From Ectobius pallidus (lineage: Eukaryota; Arthropoda; Insecta; Blattodea; Ectobiidae), in the NCBI GenBank assembly GCA_964059195.1, contig CAXKWD010000006.1, positions 18,884,629 to 18,948,628 of the forward strand: a DNA stretch of 64,000 nt, given 5' to 3'. The translations under genes and the position numbers were made by a program. The notes under the pieces were generated by a model. It saw only the letters and a program-made list of their open reading frames with translations. It ran no database searches and was not told where the DNA came from. Below are positions 1-11,942 of the stretch, piece after piece; the stretch's first letter is position 1, and each line of letters begins with the position of its first letter.

Positions 1-98
1 TCATGCGTCCTTGCGCCATGTTGTACTATCTAGTCAACTTACCTTAGGAATGTACTGAAACCTGTATTTATACAGAAAACTGAAACACTTACATTAAT

Positions 99-415
99 GA
101 CGTCACACCTTTAAAATTCTCTCTCCCCCAAGAGAAAAGATTGTATCACATATTTTATCTCTAAACAAGCCAAGGGATACATTCCAGGGCTACACTTCCG
201 TGTTTTTTGTTGTTTCGCAAAAAAGATAAGCTGTTGAAAGGAATTCTTTTCCTCTTAGTCAGGATGTTATGTATAGTGCTTAGACGTCACACCTTTAAAA
301 TTCTCTCTCCCCTAAGAAAAACTTCCGTGTTCCTGTTGTTTCGCAAAAAAAAAAAAAAGATAAGCTGTTGAAAGGAATTCTTTTCCTCTTAGTCATGATG
401 TTATGTATAGTGCTT
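99..415. repeat. Tandem direct repeat, two diverged units
   Basis: Two head-to-tail copies begin at 99 and 283 with the same GACGTCACACCTTTAAAATT start. Both contain the block GATAAGCTGTTGAAAGG and end at a shared GTTATGTATAGTGCTT. The second copy lacks roughly 55 bp from the middle of the first and has a longer A-run. No coding content was seen. Confidence 0.8.
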
Positions 416-539
416 GTTACAGTAACTCCATCCACATGCTAGATTTGCTAATAGGATATGAACGTTTTTTTCTTAGAACGTATTTGCATAATAAACTACG
501 TCATGGAGCAAAGGACCTAAGTGGTATGAACCAGGGGAT

Positions 540-760
540 ACCATAACACGTAAGAGCGTATCCTTTTGTTTGAAAAATTCCTATGACGTCATGGAGCAAA
601 GGACCTCGCGTTGGTGCATGTCGTGACATGTTTCAAGGGGGGCGACGTCGCGACGCCGGGGCGGGGTCGGGTGGCGGCCATTTTACTTTAAACGCCCACT
701 ATAACTACTCACGTGTCCATACTACATTTCAACTATACCGTGCCGAAATAGATAATAGGC
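540..760. promoter_or_regulatory. CpG-rich promoter-like patch with CRE and YY1-like motifs
   Basis: A GC/CpG-rich island in AT-rich surroundings. It holds a perfect CRE (TGACGTCA, 584-591) and a YY1-like GGCGGCCATTTT (about 673-684). These motifs mark many animal transcription starts, but no exon or splice donor downstream could be tied to it. The short reading frame across it looks incidental. Confidence 0.2.
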
Positions 761-3060
761 ATGATTGATGTCCATCATTTCAGAAAATGATTCATTAGTC
801 AAATTCAGAATTTAAGGAATTTCTTTTTTTGTTTTTACAGGGCCCCAATATTCTAAGAACTGCTGTCCATAACAGTAGCATGAATACAATATTTACATTA
901 ATGTATAGAGAAAATGTCAAGTTAGGGAAAACTGGCGCACACTATCTGAAGGAAGGTGTCAGAGATGTCTTTATATAATCTCCAAACACTACAAGACTTA
1001 TCTCTGAGAATAATCTTCAGCAGGCTGGTAGAGATGTCCTCATTAAATCTCCACACAACACAAGAGATATCTTGATTATCTCCAGGCAGGTAGGCACAGA
1101 GAGATGGGAGCGGAGCAGCCACAAGGAAGACTGGGCATACACATGAAGAAAAGAGAGCCATCCGGCCACACACAATGGCAAACATCAAATCCGAGCAGCT
1201 TACTCGGTGATGGTCTCTGCAGCATCCCAAACAGACGTGCGTACGTCACGCCCGAACGGAAGAAAACAGGCTCCACACTCCAACATAGCCTGAAACATGA
1301 TGCACAGCGCACAGTATCTTCCAAAATAGAAAAGGGGGGGCACACAGTGTGAGTTGCCGGTCCCAAGAAATTCCAGTAGGTCCTTTTTATTTTCACTTGT
1401 CGTTTCATGTGAATTTATAGTCCAAACTTCTTATATCACTTCCCTTTATAGAATAACTTAACATATTATTCTTTCTTGATGAGGGTTTAGTCCATTAACT
1501 GAGTGTTATTTTAAAATCTCTGTCCAAATTTTTTAATTTAATCCTGGTGAATGCACTCAAACACCGAATAAACATGTCCTTTATAATTTGCTTGCCAATG
1601 TAATAACTGTATTACTTCCTCTAATTTTCATTTATGCTCAGTGGCAATCAGCCACTAATTTACATGGTTCACATAACCATTCAATTATCTTTCTCTCACT
1701 GTTTCCTTTTTATATCAATAGTCTACTTAAGGGTTACATTATATTCTTTTTTTTTTTTTTTGAAAGTTAGAAATTTTAGCTCGTAAATTTTTTTTCTTTT
1801 TGTTGAAGGAATCCTTTCTCCTTATTATTATTTTTTTTTTATTTTTTTTTTTTACATTTAAACATTCAATTTGACATTAAAATTTACATTTAAACATATA
1901 TACAAAGGCAGATCCATGGAGAAGTTGTTGAATGCAGACAAAAATTATGGGACAGTGCAAATAGTGTGATAAAAAACAACTCCTGAAGGGAGTCACGGAT
2001 TCGCCCACCAGGGACTACGGCAAGTGAAGAAATCATGGTTAAGCAAAAAACAACTTGGCTCATACAACTATGCCACATAAATTTTTACTTAACAAGATAC
2101 CAGAGTTAATGGGAGCAACTCACACGTAATAAAGAGACAACATCCAAGACACCAAAAACGTAATTAAAAAAAACCCAAATTCAAAGAAACTGTTCTAGAT
2201 TTAGAAATAAATCCTCGCCCGCAGTAGTCAGCGAGAAAATCCTGAAATGAAAAGATTAATAAACAGAATCATATAGAACTTCTTCAGTATTCAGATTATC
2301 TTACAGCCAGAAAAATCCCTTCAAAATCCAAGACCTCGATCACATCGGCGGGAGGGGGAGTGATGCTTGATGCATTCTGAAAGCAATATAAGCCAAGAAT
2401 TATTTCAGTAGACGAGTCCGGTGTCCACCTACATCCCAGGCATCCAAGACGTATCTGACGGCAATGGCACGCATAAAAGACGTATTCAGTTTCTACCAAG
2501 CTCATCTAACTAAAACACAGAAAAGTTAATACGCAAGAAGCAGGCACCTCCCTCCATCCAAGTCGTCGATTTCACGGAAACGGGACGGGTGATGATTGGT
2601 CGACCCTGAAAATAATACATCCAAAACAATAGTTCAACAGACGCGCCCAGCGATCACCCACATCACAGGCATCCCAGGCATAGGCGATGCTGACTGCAAA
2701 TTCCTAGGTTCATCCTAAACCAAAGGAAAATACACAATTTAGAAAAAGGGGGCGGCTATCAGTAATCTATCCAAGAAATACAAGCCCGGCAAACAACCAA
2801 CCACCAGTCGCCAGGAGACCATGAGCGGCAACCTGAAAGAGAAAGAGACCACAAAACCCACATAAAACTTACCTAAGCTAAACCCCAAGGAAGGTGACGT
2901 CAAGGACAAAACTGGGTCAGAAAACTTCAATGAATATAAAAATGATTCAGCACTGCAAGGAACCGGTCTGGTCAAGAAGAATAATTCCCAAAACTTTACT
3001 CAAAACAAAGATGTGCCCGCAGAAACTGGAGGGTCCACACTCCATCTAAAGAATAATGAC
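761..3060. other. Unassigned AT-rich intergenic DNA
   Basis: No gene, RNA or recognisable transposon was found on either strand. A T-rich low-complexity run lies at about 1745-1850. The open frames here are short, without family motifs, and probably chance. Confidence 0.5.
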
Positions 3061-3700
3061 ACTGCAAGAATAACATCTCAGGGCGTCCCATACCACCCAA
3101 CGAGAATTTGAAAAAAAAGAAACCCTAGTCGACTGAAGGACGTCCCATACCGCCCGTAGCAGAAATTGAAAAAGACAGAAGAAAACCCTCAACCCACAAG
3201 TGTCCCATACCACCAACGCAGGCTGAGAGGAAAAAGACTTGAAATACATGAGGTGAAAGAGAACGGAATTTGCGGGCAGCAAACTTACATGAGACTACAT
3301 AAATAAACAAAGCGGCCCCGGGTTACCGCAACTCAACGAGAAACTCTGAGATTTAGCTGAATTAGCAGCGCGATAAATACTATCAGCAATACTATCGCAT
3401 AGGCCACCTAACTTGACTAAGCCATCCAGACAAAATACCATGAAAAACTATAAGAACAGACTGCAAGAAACTCGACGTGAAATTCTGACATTTAGCCCAA
3501 TAAGCAGCGCGATAAATACTGTCAAAAAATACTATCGCATAGGCCACTTAACTTGACTAAGCCATCCAGACAAAATACCATGAAAAACTATAAAAACAGA
3601 CTGCAAAAGAACTTTCAAGACCAGATCCGGGAAATATTATTAGAATGACTAATAGCGGCAGCACCAAACATGACAACTAGGAGAGTCCCATACCACGTCC
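3061..3700. repeat. Recurring GTCCCATACC motif and a 139-bp tandem duplication
   Basis: GTCCCATACC recurs at 3085, 3142, 3202 and 3685; the first three form units of about 57-60 bp. Between about 3342 and 3610 a separate unit with period 139 bp is present twice, anchored by AGCAGCGCGATAAATACT at 3364 and 3503, with the copies over 90% alike by eye. This could be the subterminal repeat zone of an unrecognised transposon, but no ends were found. Confidence 0.6.
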
Positions 3701-4869
3701 TAGAGACAAGAACAAAAACTAACAGATAGCAAAAATTTAAAAGGGGAATGGACTATAATCTAAATAATCAAAGAAAATATTATTAAATATAAAATACCCA
3801 AATACTGCAGGTGAATGACTAAGTTGTTAAACAGAAGAAAATACTGTCCAACAATATTATATACAGAGAACGGATCAAGTATACAGCCAAGTTTTAACTA
3901 AAAAAACCATAAACAAGTATAAGGGAAAAACACGCTGACTAATACGGGCACGAACGACAGGGCGCATCCCTCCACCGTCTGCCCAGAAGAAAAAGAAGAT
4001 ACCTGCTATCAAGCCTGCTACCATCTGTACCGGGTTTTAGGAATTGAGAATGTATTTGAAGATGATGTGCAGTCAAGAGAGAGAGGACAATATATACGGA
4101 TACCTCAGTAAAGAAAATTTTAAACTGGAATAATATACTAGGTTAGCTTCTAGAATAATCAAACATAAGGAGCACTAACCGGTACTAAGGGGGGGAAATA
4201 ACTCTGAAACAACCACAGATTAATAATGTAATATTTTAGGAAGCACCAGGATAAATTCTAAGCCCTACCCAGAAGTAGTAAGATCGAACTGAGTTCTGAA
4301 TGGACGGTGGAGATAATGGGATGAAACGCCAGGACCAGAAAAACAGAAGTAAATTTCATAAACAATGCAACAATGAGTGTATTTTTAACTAGAAATATAA
4401 TATACAATAAATAGTAAATTTCCAATATGCTTTTCTCAACCTACTCTCTCCAATTTGAACAACTCCAGTATCCACCTGAATACTCTAATAATGTTATAGT
4501 CTTTAGATTAGATAATCCTTAGGTACCAACATTCTTATGTGAGAACATTTACAGTTACTGTTCTCGAATGCAATATTAAAAGCACAGCAATTAATTTCAT
4601 ACACTAAAGGTAATAAGACCTATCATACTTATAAACAATTATAATAATAATACAATCCTTCTTTGAAGTTGATAATCGAGGGACTGGTTTTCACAGTATC
4701 ACATCGAAGAAGCTATCTCTCTTTTTTATAGACAATAATTCAGATTGTCACAAATTGTAAGTATGGTAATCAACTGACCTATCGATACCAAAGCATAACT
4801 CAAAAATCCCTAGGTTATGATTAATAACCAAGAATAGGAAGTCACCTTAGATACATCAGAATTCTATAG
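3701..4869. other. Unassigned AT-rich intergenic DNA
   Basis: No gene or element was recognised. It is AT-rich sequence with no convincing coding frame on either strand. Confidence 0.5.
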
Positions 4870-5560
4870 GGAACGCAGAATCTAATTTTGAAGGGAGTTA
4901 AATACTCGCTTTTAAATAGCATAATAGAAATAATGTAGAAATAATCAAGTTTCAATAAACAAAGAGAAGAATGGAATGGCGTAGGCCTACAACTTCAGTA
5001 CTCCAATCTTTTAGAATAATAATTGATTACTGTTAACTCAGTTTGGTACAAACAAGACTCCGTTATCCAAAGTTAAGTTTAAATACTATAGGCCTACAAT
5101 CTTCATAATGCAGTAGGAATGCAATCTCTTTAGAATAATAGTTAATTACTGTTAACTCAGTTTGGTACAAACAAGACTCCGTTGTCCAAAGTTAAGTTTA
5201 AATACTATAGGCCTACAATCTTTATAATGCAATAGGAATGCAATCTCTTTAGAATAATAGTCAATTACTGTTAACTCAGTTTGGTATAAAGCCAAATTCA
5301 AAAAAGCAAGATAAAGTATAAAATGTCCTAGGCCTATAACTTCAGTGATACAGCCTTTCAGAATATAAGGATTAATGACTGTTAACTTCGTTTAATATAC
5401 GCCAATATTCAATTATGCAAGGTTATGTATGAAATGGAGTAGTCCTTGAAATCTTCATAATAGAAAATCTATGCAAGCTCGTTAGAATAATAATTAATTA
5501 CTGTTAGACACATTTACGACTAATACCAACATGAATTTAGCATAAAAATAAGGGTAAGAA
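4870..5560. repeat. Degenerate tandem repeat of about 107-121 bp
   Basis: Roughly four to five units are marked by TAGGCCTACAA-like starts at about 4984, 5091, 5210 and 5331. They share TACTGTTAACTCAGTTTGGT and AGACTCCGTT blocks. The central two are nearly identical and the outer ones are diverged, as in a decaying minisatellite or transposon subterminal array. Confidence 0.75.
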
Positions 5561-7959
5561 AGGTGACTATACAAGAACCACCGTTCGGTAGAAAATATAA
5601 ATCAATGACCACCAAACATACGATCAACGTACCACCTTTAAAGCAAATGCATACTCGCAGTAACTAGATTGCTTAAGCTGCATATTACACCCAAGGATGA
5701 CAATCATTTAAGAATCAAAAATATCATAACCTTGCATGGGAAATATTTCTAGTGAGAACCAGTCCTTCGTCTAATTTCAAACACACTAAGTTAATAACCT
5801 TCCTATGAATAGAAATGTGATATAACCAAAGTTACGTCTTGGGTGTCTTGTGACGAGTTTAAAGTTAAGGAAATTCAACGGGAACGAGCCCGATAACAAT
5901 TCTAGATTCTGAGATTTCATTATAAGTGGCATTCATCTGTAAAATGGCTTCCGCTAGAAGCATGACTAGAATCCGGCATTATAACTGACATGGAATAGAA
6001 AAAATGTGAAGGGATTTACTATCCACGAATGACTCTAATATATATATATAAGATAACCATGATTAAATTCACTTACAGTAATTCATCCCGGCGACGCCGT
6101 GAGGCACATCCTTAGTCCCAGAAAACTACATTATACACTAAGCTGCATTCAACACCAACTCAACTAGCTAGTTCGCCACAACCCACCAAGAAAACTCTGA
6201 GACGCCGGAAGCGCCGCTATACGGGAAAATTTCAAACCCTAAAGCAATACGTCACAGAAAACAACTGAATCTGAAATTGCACTAGAATAAGGGTGAGATC
6301 GGAAATGTAAATTAACAAAGAGGAGGCCAGAAAATATTTACAAATAAATGAATGCCCACAAGATTACACAATTATAGATATTCGTCAGACTGTCAGGAAC
6401 TGAAGGAAGAAGTGAAAACTCAAATACATTTAATAGGTAGTACATTATTAATGGTATATCAATAAAATAAGCCTAATGATGTTACTTAAATACGAGGGTA
6501 AGTCAATAAGTATTCCCACCTCATGTTTAATCTTTGATAGGTTGGCTGTACCGTTTTGTGCTCGCGATCGTGGACGTGTTGTTCATTTGTTTCCGCTTGT
6601 GGAATGTTTCACCTTATCATTCCACTGCGTGTTGCGCTGTTACGCATTATACATGACTGCACCTCTCAGCGTTGTACGAAGAGTGTATTGGGAAACTCGT
6701 TCATCGATATGACAAATGTCATAATCGTCTGTGATGGTACTTGACTCCTGGTAATAAAACCATTTTGTGATTCACATTTATCATTGTTTTACTCCCCATC
6801 GGAGGTTGAAGAAATAGTCCTCATATTATTGATGGTTATAGTCTGCCTTGAGGTAACAGTAATCAGAATTAAACGTAATAATGTGAACACGGAGTAAAAA
6901 CAACACAAGTCCATTTCACCGATTAATCATTAAACATGTGTAGGAATTCCGTGTGTTATTTACTGCGCTGGTGGAAAGCCGATTGGGTAATATATCATTC
7001 ATGCTGTCGCAATGAGAATTCTTTACTAAAAACAGTTTATTTCTAGTTTTAGTGAGAGCGTTTCTAATGGATTCTCTTAAATATGCAGAGTATCACATGT
7101 CTCATTACGACTACTTTACAATATATACAGCAGAATAACTAATCTGGAGGAAATGAAAATCATTTGTAATTACACACACTTCAAACTCTGAGATTACATC
7201 AAAATAAATTATATCAAATTCTTACCAACACCCAAAAATATATAATGTATGCTGTTCTACTGATATTTGAATCCGTCTCTCCTTAAATGTATCCTGTCAG
7301 GAGATACAATGGTTGATAAAGGTATAGGGTGGGAGGGTACATGATGTATTTATACAATGTGCTGCCTAAGATATACTCGTATTTTTTAATCTTATTCCTC
7401 GCTCTTGCCAATCAGCTAATGATTTACACACGGTTTATTTAACGTTAATTCAGTTCAGTACTATGTATGGAATGACTGAGTAGCAAAACTTGCCCTTGGT
7501 AATTTGAATTTTCTCCTAACATGCATAGTAAAATGTTTGTTGATCAAAGCCTCTCTAATTTACAATCATATTAGACTAACGTTTTCTGAATGTAACGTAT
7601 TCAATATAATATTTATGTGATACTTTAGACGTTCATCTATTTGAGAAAGTGATGGATGCTCATATTCTTTCACTCCTTTAACAGGAAGAAAAGTTCATGG
7701 CAGTGGCTTGAAGCTTTCCCGGATTGCAACCGGATGAAAATTCCATCTCCTGGGAAGAAGTGGGTGAAACGTTCAGGCGTCTTCGTTCGTATGCAATGCT
7801 TACTGCACTACGACCATCTATGATCCATTTATTTATCATTATGTTTGCAAGACAGTAATGTAAGTTATTCCATCGGAAAGAACAGTGACATATTGTTCTA
7901 AGTTGAGCGGAGTGATTTATTTACGCGAATGTTTCATAGACTTCCACGGCCGGATGAAC
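5561..7959. other. Unassigned AT-rich intergenic DNA
   Basis: No gene was recognised. At 6492-6520 a sequence beginning TACGAGGGTAAGTCAATAAG resembles the outer end of mariner-type elements, but no transposase frame or matching opposite end follows. Confidence 0.4.
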
Positions 7960-8253
7960 AATAATAACCTTGACTGTCCGGGTGGTGCTGCGTCATCAAG
8001 TTAAAAACAGACGTTTCGGCCCTCATGTCGTGGCCTTCTTCCGGGTAGACTGAGCTGTAGTGCTGTGTTTCTTCGTTTTATAGTCTGATTGTTTGACCTA
8101 GCGGCCAAATGATTAATCACACCATCAGCATATAAAACAAAGAAGCACGGCACTACAGCTCTTTCTACCCAGACGAAGACCACGACATGAGGGCCGAAAC
8201 CTCAGTTTTTAACTTGATGACTCGGTGCCCCCCAGACAGCCAAGATTATTATT
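7960..8253. mobile_element. Palindromic MITE of about 294 bp
   Basis: The two halves are imperfect reverse complements along most of their length. The left half reads AATAATAACCTTGACTGTCC, then CATCAAGTTAAAAAC and CGGCCCTCATGTCGTGG. The right half repeats these inverted, ending at 8253, with a short spacer near 8100-8110. There is no coding capacity. Foldback structure and length fit a miniature inverted-repeat transposable element. No target-site duplication was identified, so the superfamily is not assigned. Confidence 0.7.
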
Positions 8254-8500
8254 GATTTATTTATGCCCGTCAGAAATAATGGTCATTTATACATAGACAT
8301 CATTTCTTAGATGTGCCGCTGTAGTGCACCAGCTGTCATGGCGCGTAGCCTACATGTGCCGATAAGTAGTAACCTGACCTTCAGTTTCACGGGTAAAGAC
8401 GCATTGTGAGGGCCGACTGTGGCTTTCAATCGTTACAATTCGTGAATAGCAGTGTTACAAGGGCTGATCAAATGTTTTAAAGAGCGTTTGTATTGTTACA

Positions 8501-9503
8501 ATGCCACAACATAGTTACACTTTAGAACAGAAAATTGTTATATATGATTCAAATGTGAAAATAAAATCTTGCAGTAGAGTGAGGTTGGATTCCTGCACCT
8601 CACAGAAACACTGTGCGTAATGTGTAAGTAAATTTAGGGAAACTGGTTACTCTCGATAAGAAAACAAAATGTAAACCGCCGCGTTCATTCCGAGAGAAAC
8701 TTGACGATATTAGTGAAAAGGTTAGAACGAAGTCCAAATAAATCTCTGAAACGGCTTTCACAGGAGACAGGAATTTCCTTGGCTAGGAATGCTACCAAGC
8801 TTTTAAAATTAAAACCGTATAAAGTTGCAATTGTTCATGAATTGGAGTCACTTGATAAAGTAAGTCGAGTAAAGTTTTGCGACTAGATGTTGAATAGTGT
8901 CAGTGACGGTACAATTGACCCATTTGTAATTTGTTTCACTGAAGAAGTGTGGTTCCATTTGCATGGACATGTATCGACATAAAATAACAGATATTGAAGC
9001 GCAGCAAACTCCGGAATTTTTCATGAAATGTCATTGCATGATGGAAAAATTAGAGTATGGTGCGCAGTAAGTGTTTGCCGAATAATAGGCCCTATATTTT
9101 ATGAAGGTAGAGTAAATGCACGGAGATACAGGGATAAAATAATCACCCCATTCCTCGAAGAATTATCGGACGATGAATGTATTTCCAAAAAAGACTCCGC
9201 TACAGTGCATACTGAAGATCTCTCGTTACATTTAATTGAGGCAATGTTTGAAGATATGGTAATTAGTAAGGGGTTATGGCCAGCTAGATCTCCAGATCTT
9301 ACTGAGATTTTTATTTTTCAGAGAACTTAAACAGTAAAGTGAAAAAGAATAACTCTCACGCATTTGAAGAACTGAAAGCGAACATAAGAAGAGATTTTGT
9401 AGCAATTTCACAAGAAGAATTAATGCGTGTGAATGAAAACTTTCTTAAGAAAAGTCAGAATTGTGTGACGGTAGACGGAGATCATTTTCAACATTTTGTA
9501 TGA
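8501..9503 (+). pseudogene. Mariner-family transposase, inactivated
   Basis: A decayed copy of an arthropod Tc1/mariner-superfamily transposase, the enzyme that cuts and pastes such elements through a DDE/D RNase H-like fold. Translation from ATG 8501 gives a recognisable N-terminal helix-turn-helix start. Around 8701-8880 comes the conserved SPNKSLKRLSQETG and LLKLKPYKV region, then GKIRVWCAVS, RIIGPIFYEG, DSATVHT (second catalytic Asp region) and GLWPARSPDLT (third-Asp region). The protein ends with GDHFQHFV and a TGA at 9501-9503. Several in-frame stops and frame changes occur, for example at about 8610, 8884 and 8980, so it cannot give a full protein. Its terminal inverted repeats were not identified. 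It lies 123 bp left of the palindromic element and is not part of it. Confidence 0.85.
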
Positions 9504-9620
9504 CAAAGGTAGTTGAATATTCTAACTGTAGGCCTAATTCAGAAATCCGTGCCCTTAAATTGAGAGATTATGTGCATGAGACTTTACCGGCTAACGACTT
9601 GCTTCCAGGCCGCCGTGTGC

Positions 9621-9626
9621 ACCGTG
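9621..9626. repeat. 6-bp target-site duplication, left copy (ACCGTG)
   Basis: ACCGTG directly abuts the first base of the palindromic element and is repeated directly after its last base (25368-25373). Exact placement at both ends marks an integration event. Six base pairs is the duplication size known for Polinton/Maverick elements. Confidence 0.85.
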
Positions 9627-9740
9627 AGTAGTATGGTTTTGCCGGTTACCCCTTGGGTGGGGCCCGATACTGTCCCGCAACATTGGGTGGGGCAGGTCAA
9701 AGTCCATCTCGCAGCGTGTTGCAGGGGCAAAGTCCGCAAA

Positions 9741-9762
9741 TGACGTCATCCAAGATGGCGGC
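9741..9762. promoter_or_regulatory. CRE plus YY1-type sites near the left tip
   Basis: TGACGTCA (9741-9748, cAMP-response element consensus) is followed at once by CAAGATGGCGGC (9751-9762, YY1 consensus orientation). The pair sits about 115 bp inside the element tip and is mirrored at 25232-25253. Whether it drives transcription of the element or of flanking DNA is not shown by sequence. Confidence 0.45.
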
Positions 9763-9931
9763 GCGCTAGACGACGTGACCGGCAGTAGGTTTCATATTAC
9801 AGCACGAAGCGTAAATGCATCGTCATCATTATATTCCGCCATACAAGTTTTCCGTAAGATGTTTATTTCACTATGGTCCTGGGATCGACTCAACCTGGAG
9901 TAAATGCGACCGTTGCCTAAGGCTGTTAACC

Positions 9932-9965
<34 letters not shown>

Positions 9966-11228
9966 TATTATTATCAGACGCAGTTGGAAATGTAGAGAAG
10001 CGTTATTTTATTCCTTCAAGTATTTTTTTATAATTATATTTCACATACAGTTTTTCCGTAAGATGTCTATTTATCTAAAAAATAGCCCTGAGGTCATCTC
10101 AACCTAGGTTTGCCGATTAGCGTTTAATATAATTTTTACTTTGGTCCTATGGTAAAGGCGGCCGGTGCGTAAAACTCATGCTGGGGTCTTTAGAGGGGAT
10201 ATATTATGATAATAATTACAGGTTTTTTTAATGCCGATACAGAAAGCCAGTGAATGTTTAATCATATGCGTGCAGAGATTCATGTTATCTCTCTTACTAT
10301 GCAGCGGTAATATAACGCTGTACGCTTATCGCTATCTTACAACGTCATTCATTGAGACTTCCTTTTAAATCCCAACTCTATCATATTATAAAGTCGCAGG
10401 CCAGTACTTTTAAATATTAAATCCTATTCATAGCACATGTCTTATGTATTATTAGTCAACAGTATTTTTATTGCGGTATATTGTAATATTCCATCGCTGA
10501 GTGGTTCTGAGTTCGATTCAAAGTCAGTAAAGGGATATATTATGATAATAATTACAGGTTTTTTTAATGCCGATACAGAAAGCCAGTGAATGTTTTTAAT
10601 CACTTGCATACAGAGATTTGTAACACGTATTTAGAATCTCATCTCGCAAGATTTTTACTCACCTTGCAGTGGTCATATGCAGACGCAAGCGTTCTAGTAT
10701 GTCTTATCTCGCACTCGTGTCACCTACATTTCATCTCTTTAATTCTCCATTCATAACAGTGATATTTCATTTAATCTTTAAATCCTAGTTTATTAATCTA
10801 CCTAGTGCTTTTATTAATTTATTGCTTTGAGGCGGACTTGGTCCTCACGGTTGCTTCTGGTGAAAATAGAAAAATGGTTTTCAATGCAAGGTTTTAGCGA
10901 GAGATTTGAAATTCTAATACGTAATTCTTTAGAAAATGGCTTCTAGCGCGTAATTTAAAATTATGAACAAATGACATTGTGGCAGATTTGTAGTATATTT
11001 TTACGAGAGAGTTCATTTCACAATAGGTATCATATTACCAAAGTCAGCATTTTATTTTCTACGTTTTGTCACACAATCCCCGCGGATCATATTAAGTCTT
11101 TGTTCATACGAACTAAAACATAATGCTACGACAGCATTTTTTTCCAAACGTATCTTCAAACAAAAGTTTAATTTCTTTATTCATATACAAGAAATGATAT
11201 GATGTTGATTCAACAAATTCTTTATTTA

Positions 11229-11236
11229 TGACGTCA
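11229..11236. promoter_or_regulatory. CRE site upstream of the polymerase gene
   Basis: A perfect TGACGTCA 125 bp upstream of the TATA box; mirrored at 23758-23765. Confidence 0.4.
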
Positions 11237-11360
11237 TCATTACAAACAGGCTCATGCATGCTTCAAGGTCTTACACGGCACGTGTGCGGAAGTTAAGTAG
11301 GTCACACATCTCATATTGCAGAACAAGTCTCTGCAAGTCACGGCTAGCTCACGGCGTTAG

Positions 11361-11380
11361 TATATAAGGCGATGACGTCA
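11361..11380 (+). promoter_or_regulatory. Core promoter: TATA box and CRE
   Basis: TATATAAG (11361-11368) is followed by TGACGTCA (11373-11380). A start of transcription 25-32 bp downstream would fall at about 11388-11395, where TCACATTCACT offers an initiator-like context. This placement decides the start codon: the ATG at 11372 would lie upstream of the message, so ATG 11426 is the first usable one, leaving a leader of about 30-35 nt. Confidence 0.6.
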
Positions 11381-11425
11381 CCGCATCACATTCACTTCTT
11401 CGCAGACCGTCGCCGACTACACATC

Positions 11426-11848
11426 ATGGAGAGCTCGTCCGCCGTCGTCTTCCAATGTGGTGAGTGTGCTTCAAGGTACAGACACAAGAAACATCTAGTA
11501 AGGCACATCAACCAACATCATAAGAAAAGTGACTACAAGTGTGAAATATGCGGTGTGATATTTACACGAAGTGATGTGTTAAAAAGACATGCACGAGAAA
11601 ATCACTCCGTTACTGCCTTCACCTGTAACATTTGTCACTCCAACTTCTCATCGGCACGAAACTTAAGTAGACACCAGGAGAGGAGCCACCACCCAGCAAC
11701 AAGGGACGCTGTCAATCGCATTGGGCTGTATCACCAGGCAGGCCACTTGTACTTTCCTGCTGAAGCCGGGACATCATGCAACGGAGGCGAGACCTCGAGG
11801 ATTCCCGTGCGCGGTGGTGGTCAAAGCCAGGAACCCGCCCGATTACAG
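11426..11848 (+). CDS. Zinc-finger/DNA polymerase B fusion, exon 1 (three C2H2 fingers), left copy
   Basis: The first exon of a five-exon gene encodes 141 residues. Three C2H2 fingers follow one another: C11/C14/H27/H31 or H32, C39/C42/H55/H60, and C67/C70/H83/H88. They are spaced like DNA-binding tandem fingers, so sequence-specific recognition of the element's own DNA is a reasonable guess. The rest is a polar linker. The start was chosen because ATG 11426 is the first downstream of the TATA-directed start region. The exon ends in ACAG|GTACGT, an excellent donor, exactly on a codon boundary (phase 0). If not spliced, the frame runs only to 11890. Joining exons 1-5 keeps one open frame of 1,410 codons, strong support for the model. 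Transcript evidence is lacking. Confidence 0.8.
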
Positions 11849-11942
11849 GTACGTTTTATTACATTATCAATCATGTTTTTTAAAATGTAAATACATACAT
11901 CATAGTAGCGGTGTAACACATGATTACATTTTATTTTTATAG

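Larger units (their letters stand above)
9627..11360. other. Terminal non-coding zone of left arm
   Basis: 1.7 kb between the element tip and the gene promoter with no coding frame of note. It has two related segments sharing TTTTCCGTAAGATGT (near 9848 and 10051) and an interrupted ATT microsatellite at about 9933-9975. A direct repeat of about 100 bp (near 10196 and 10533) shares GGGATATATTATGATAATAA. The outermost 200 bp are GC-richer than the rest and hold CRE and YY1-like sites. Confidence 0.7.

Noticed and set aside
6476..6780. Mariner-type left end beginning TACGAGGGTAAGTC
   Set aside because: No matching opposite end, no transposase words; too short to call.
11372..11425. Upstream start codon at 11372 for the zinc-finger exon
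   Set aside because: It sits only 4 bases after the TATA box, upstream of the expected transcription start, so it would not be in the message.
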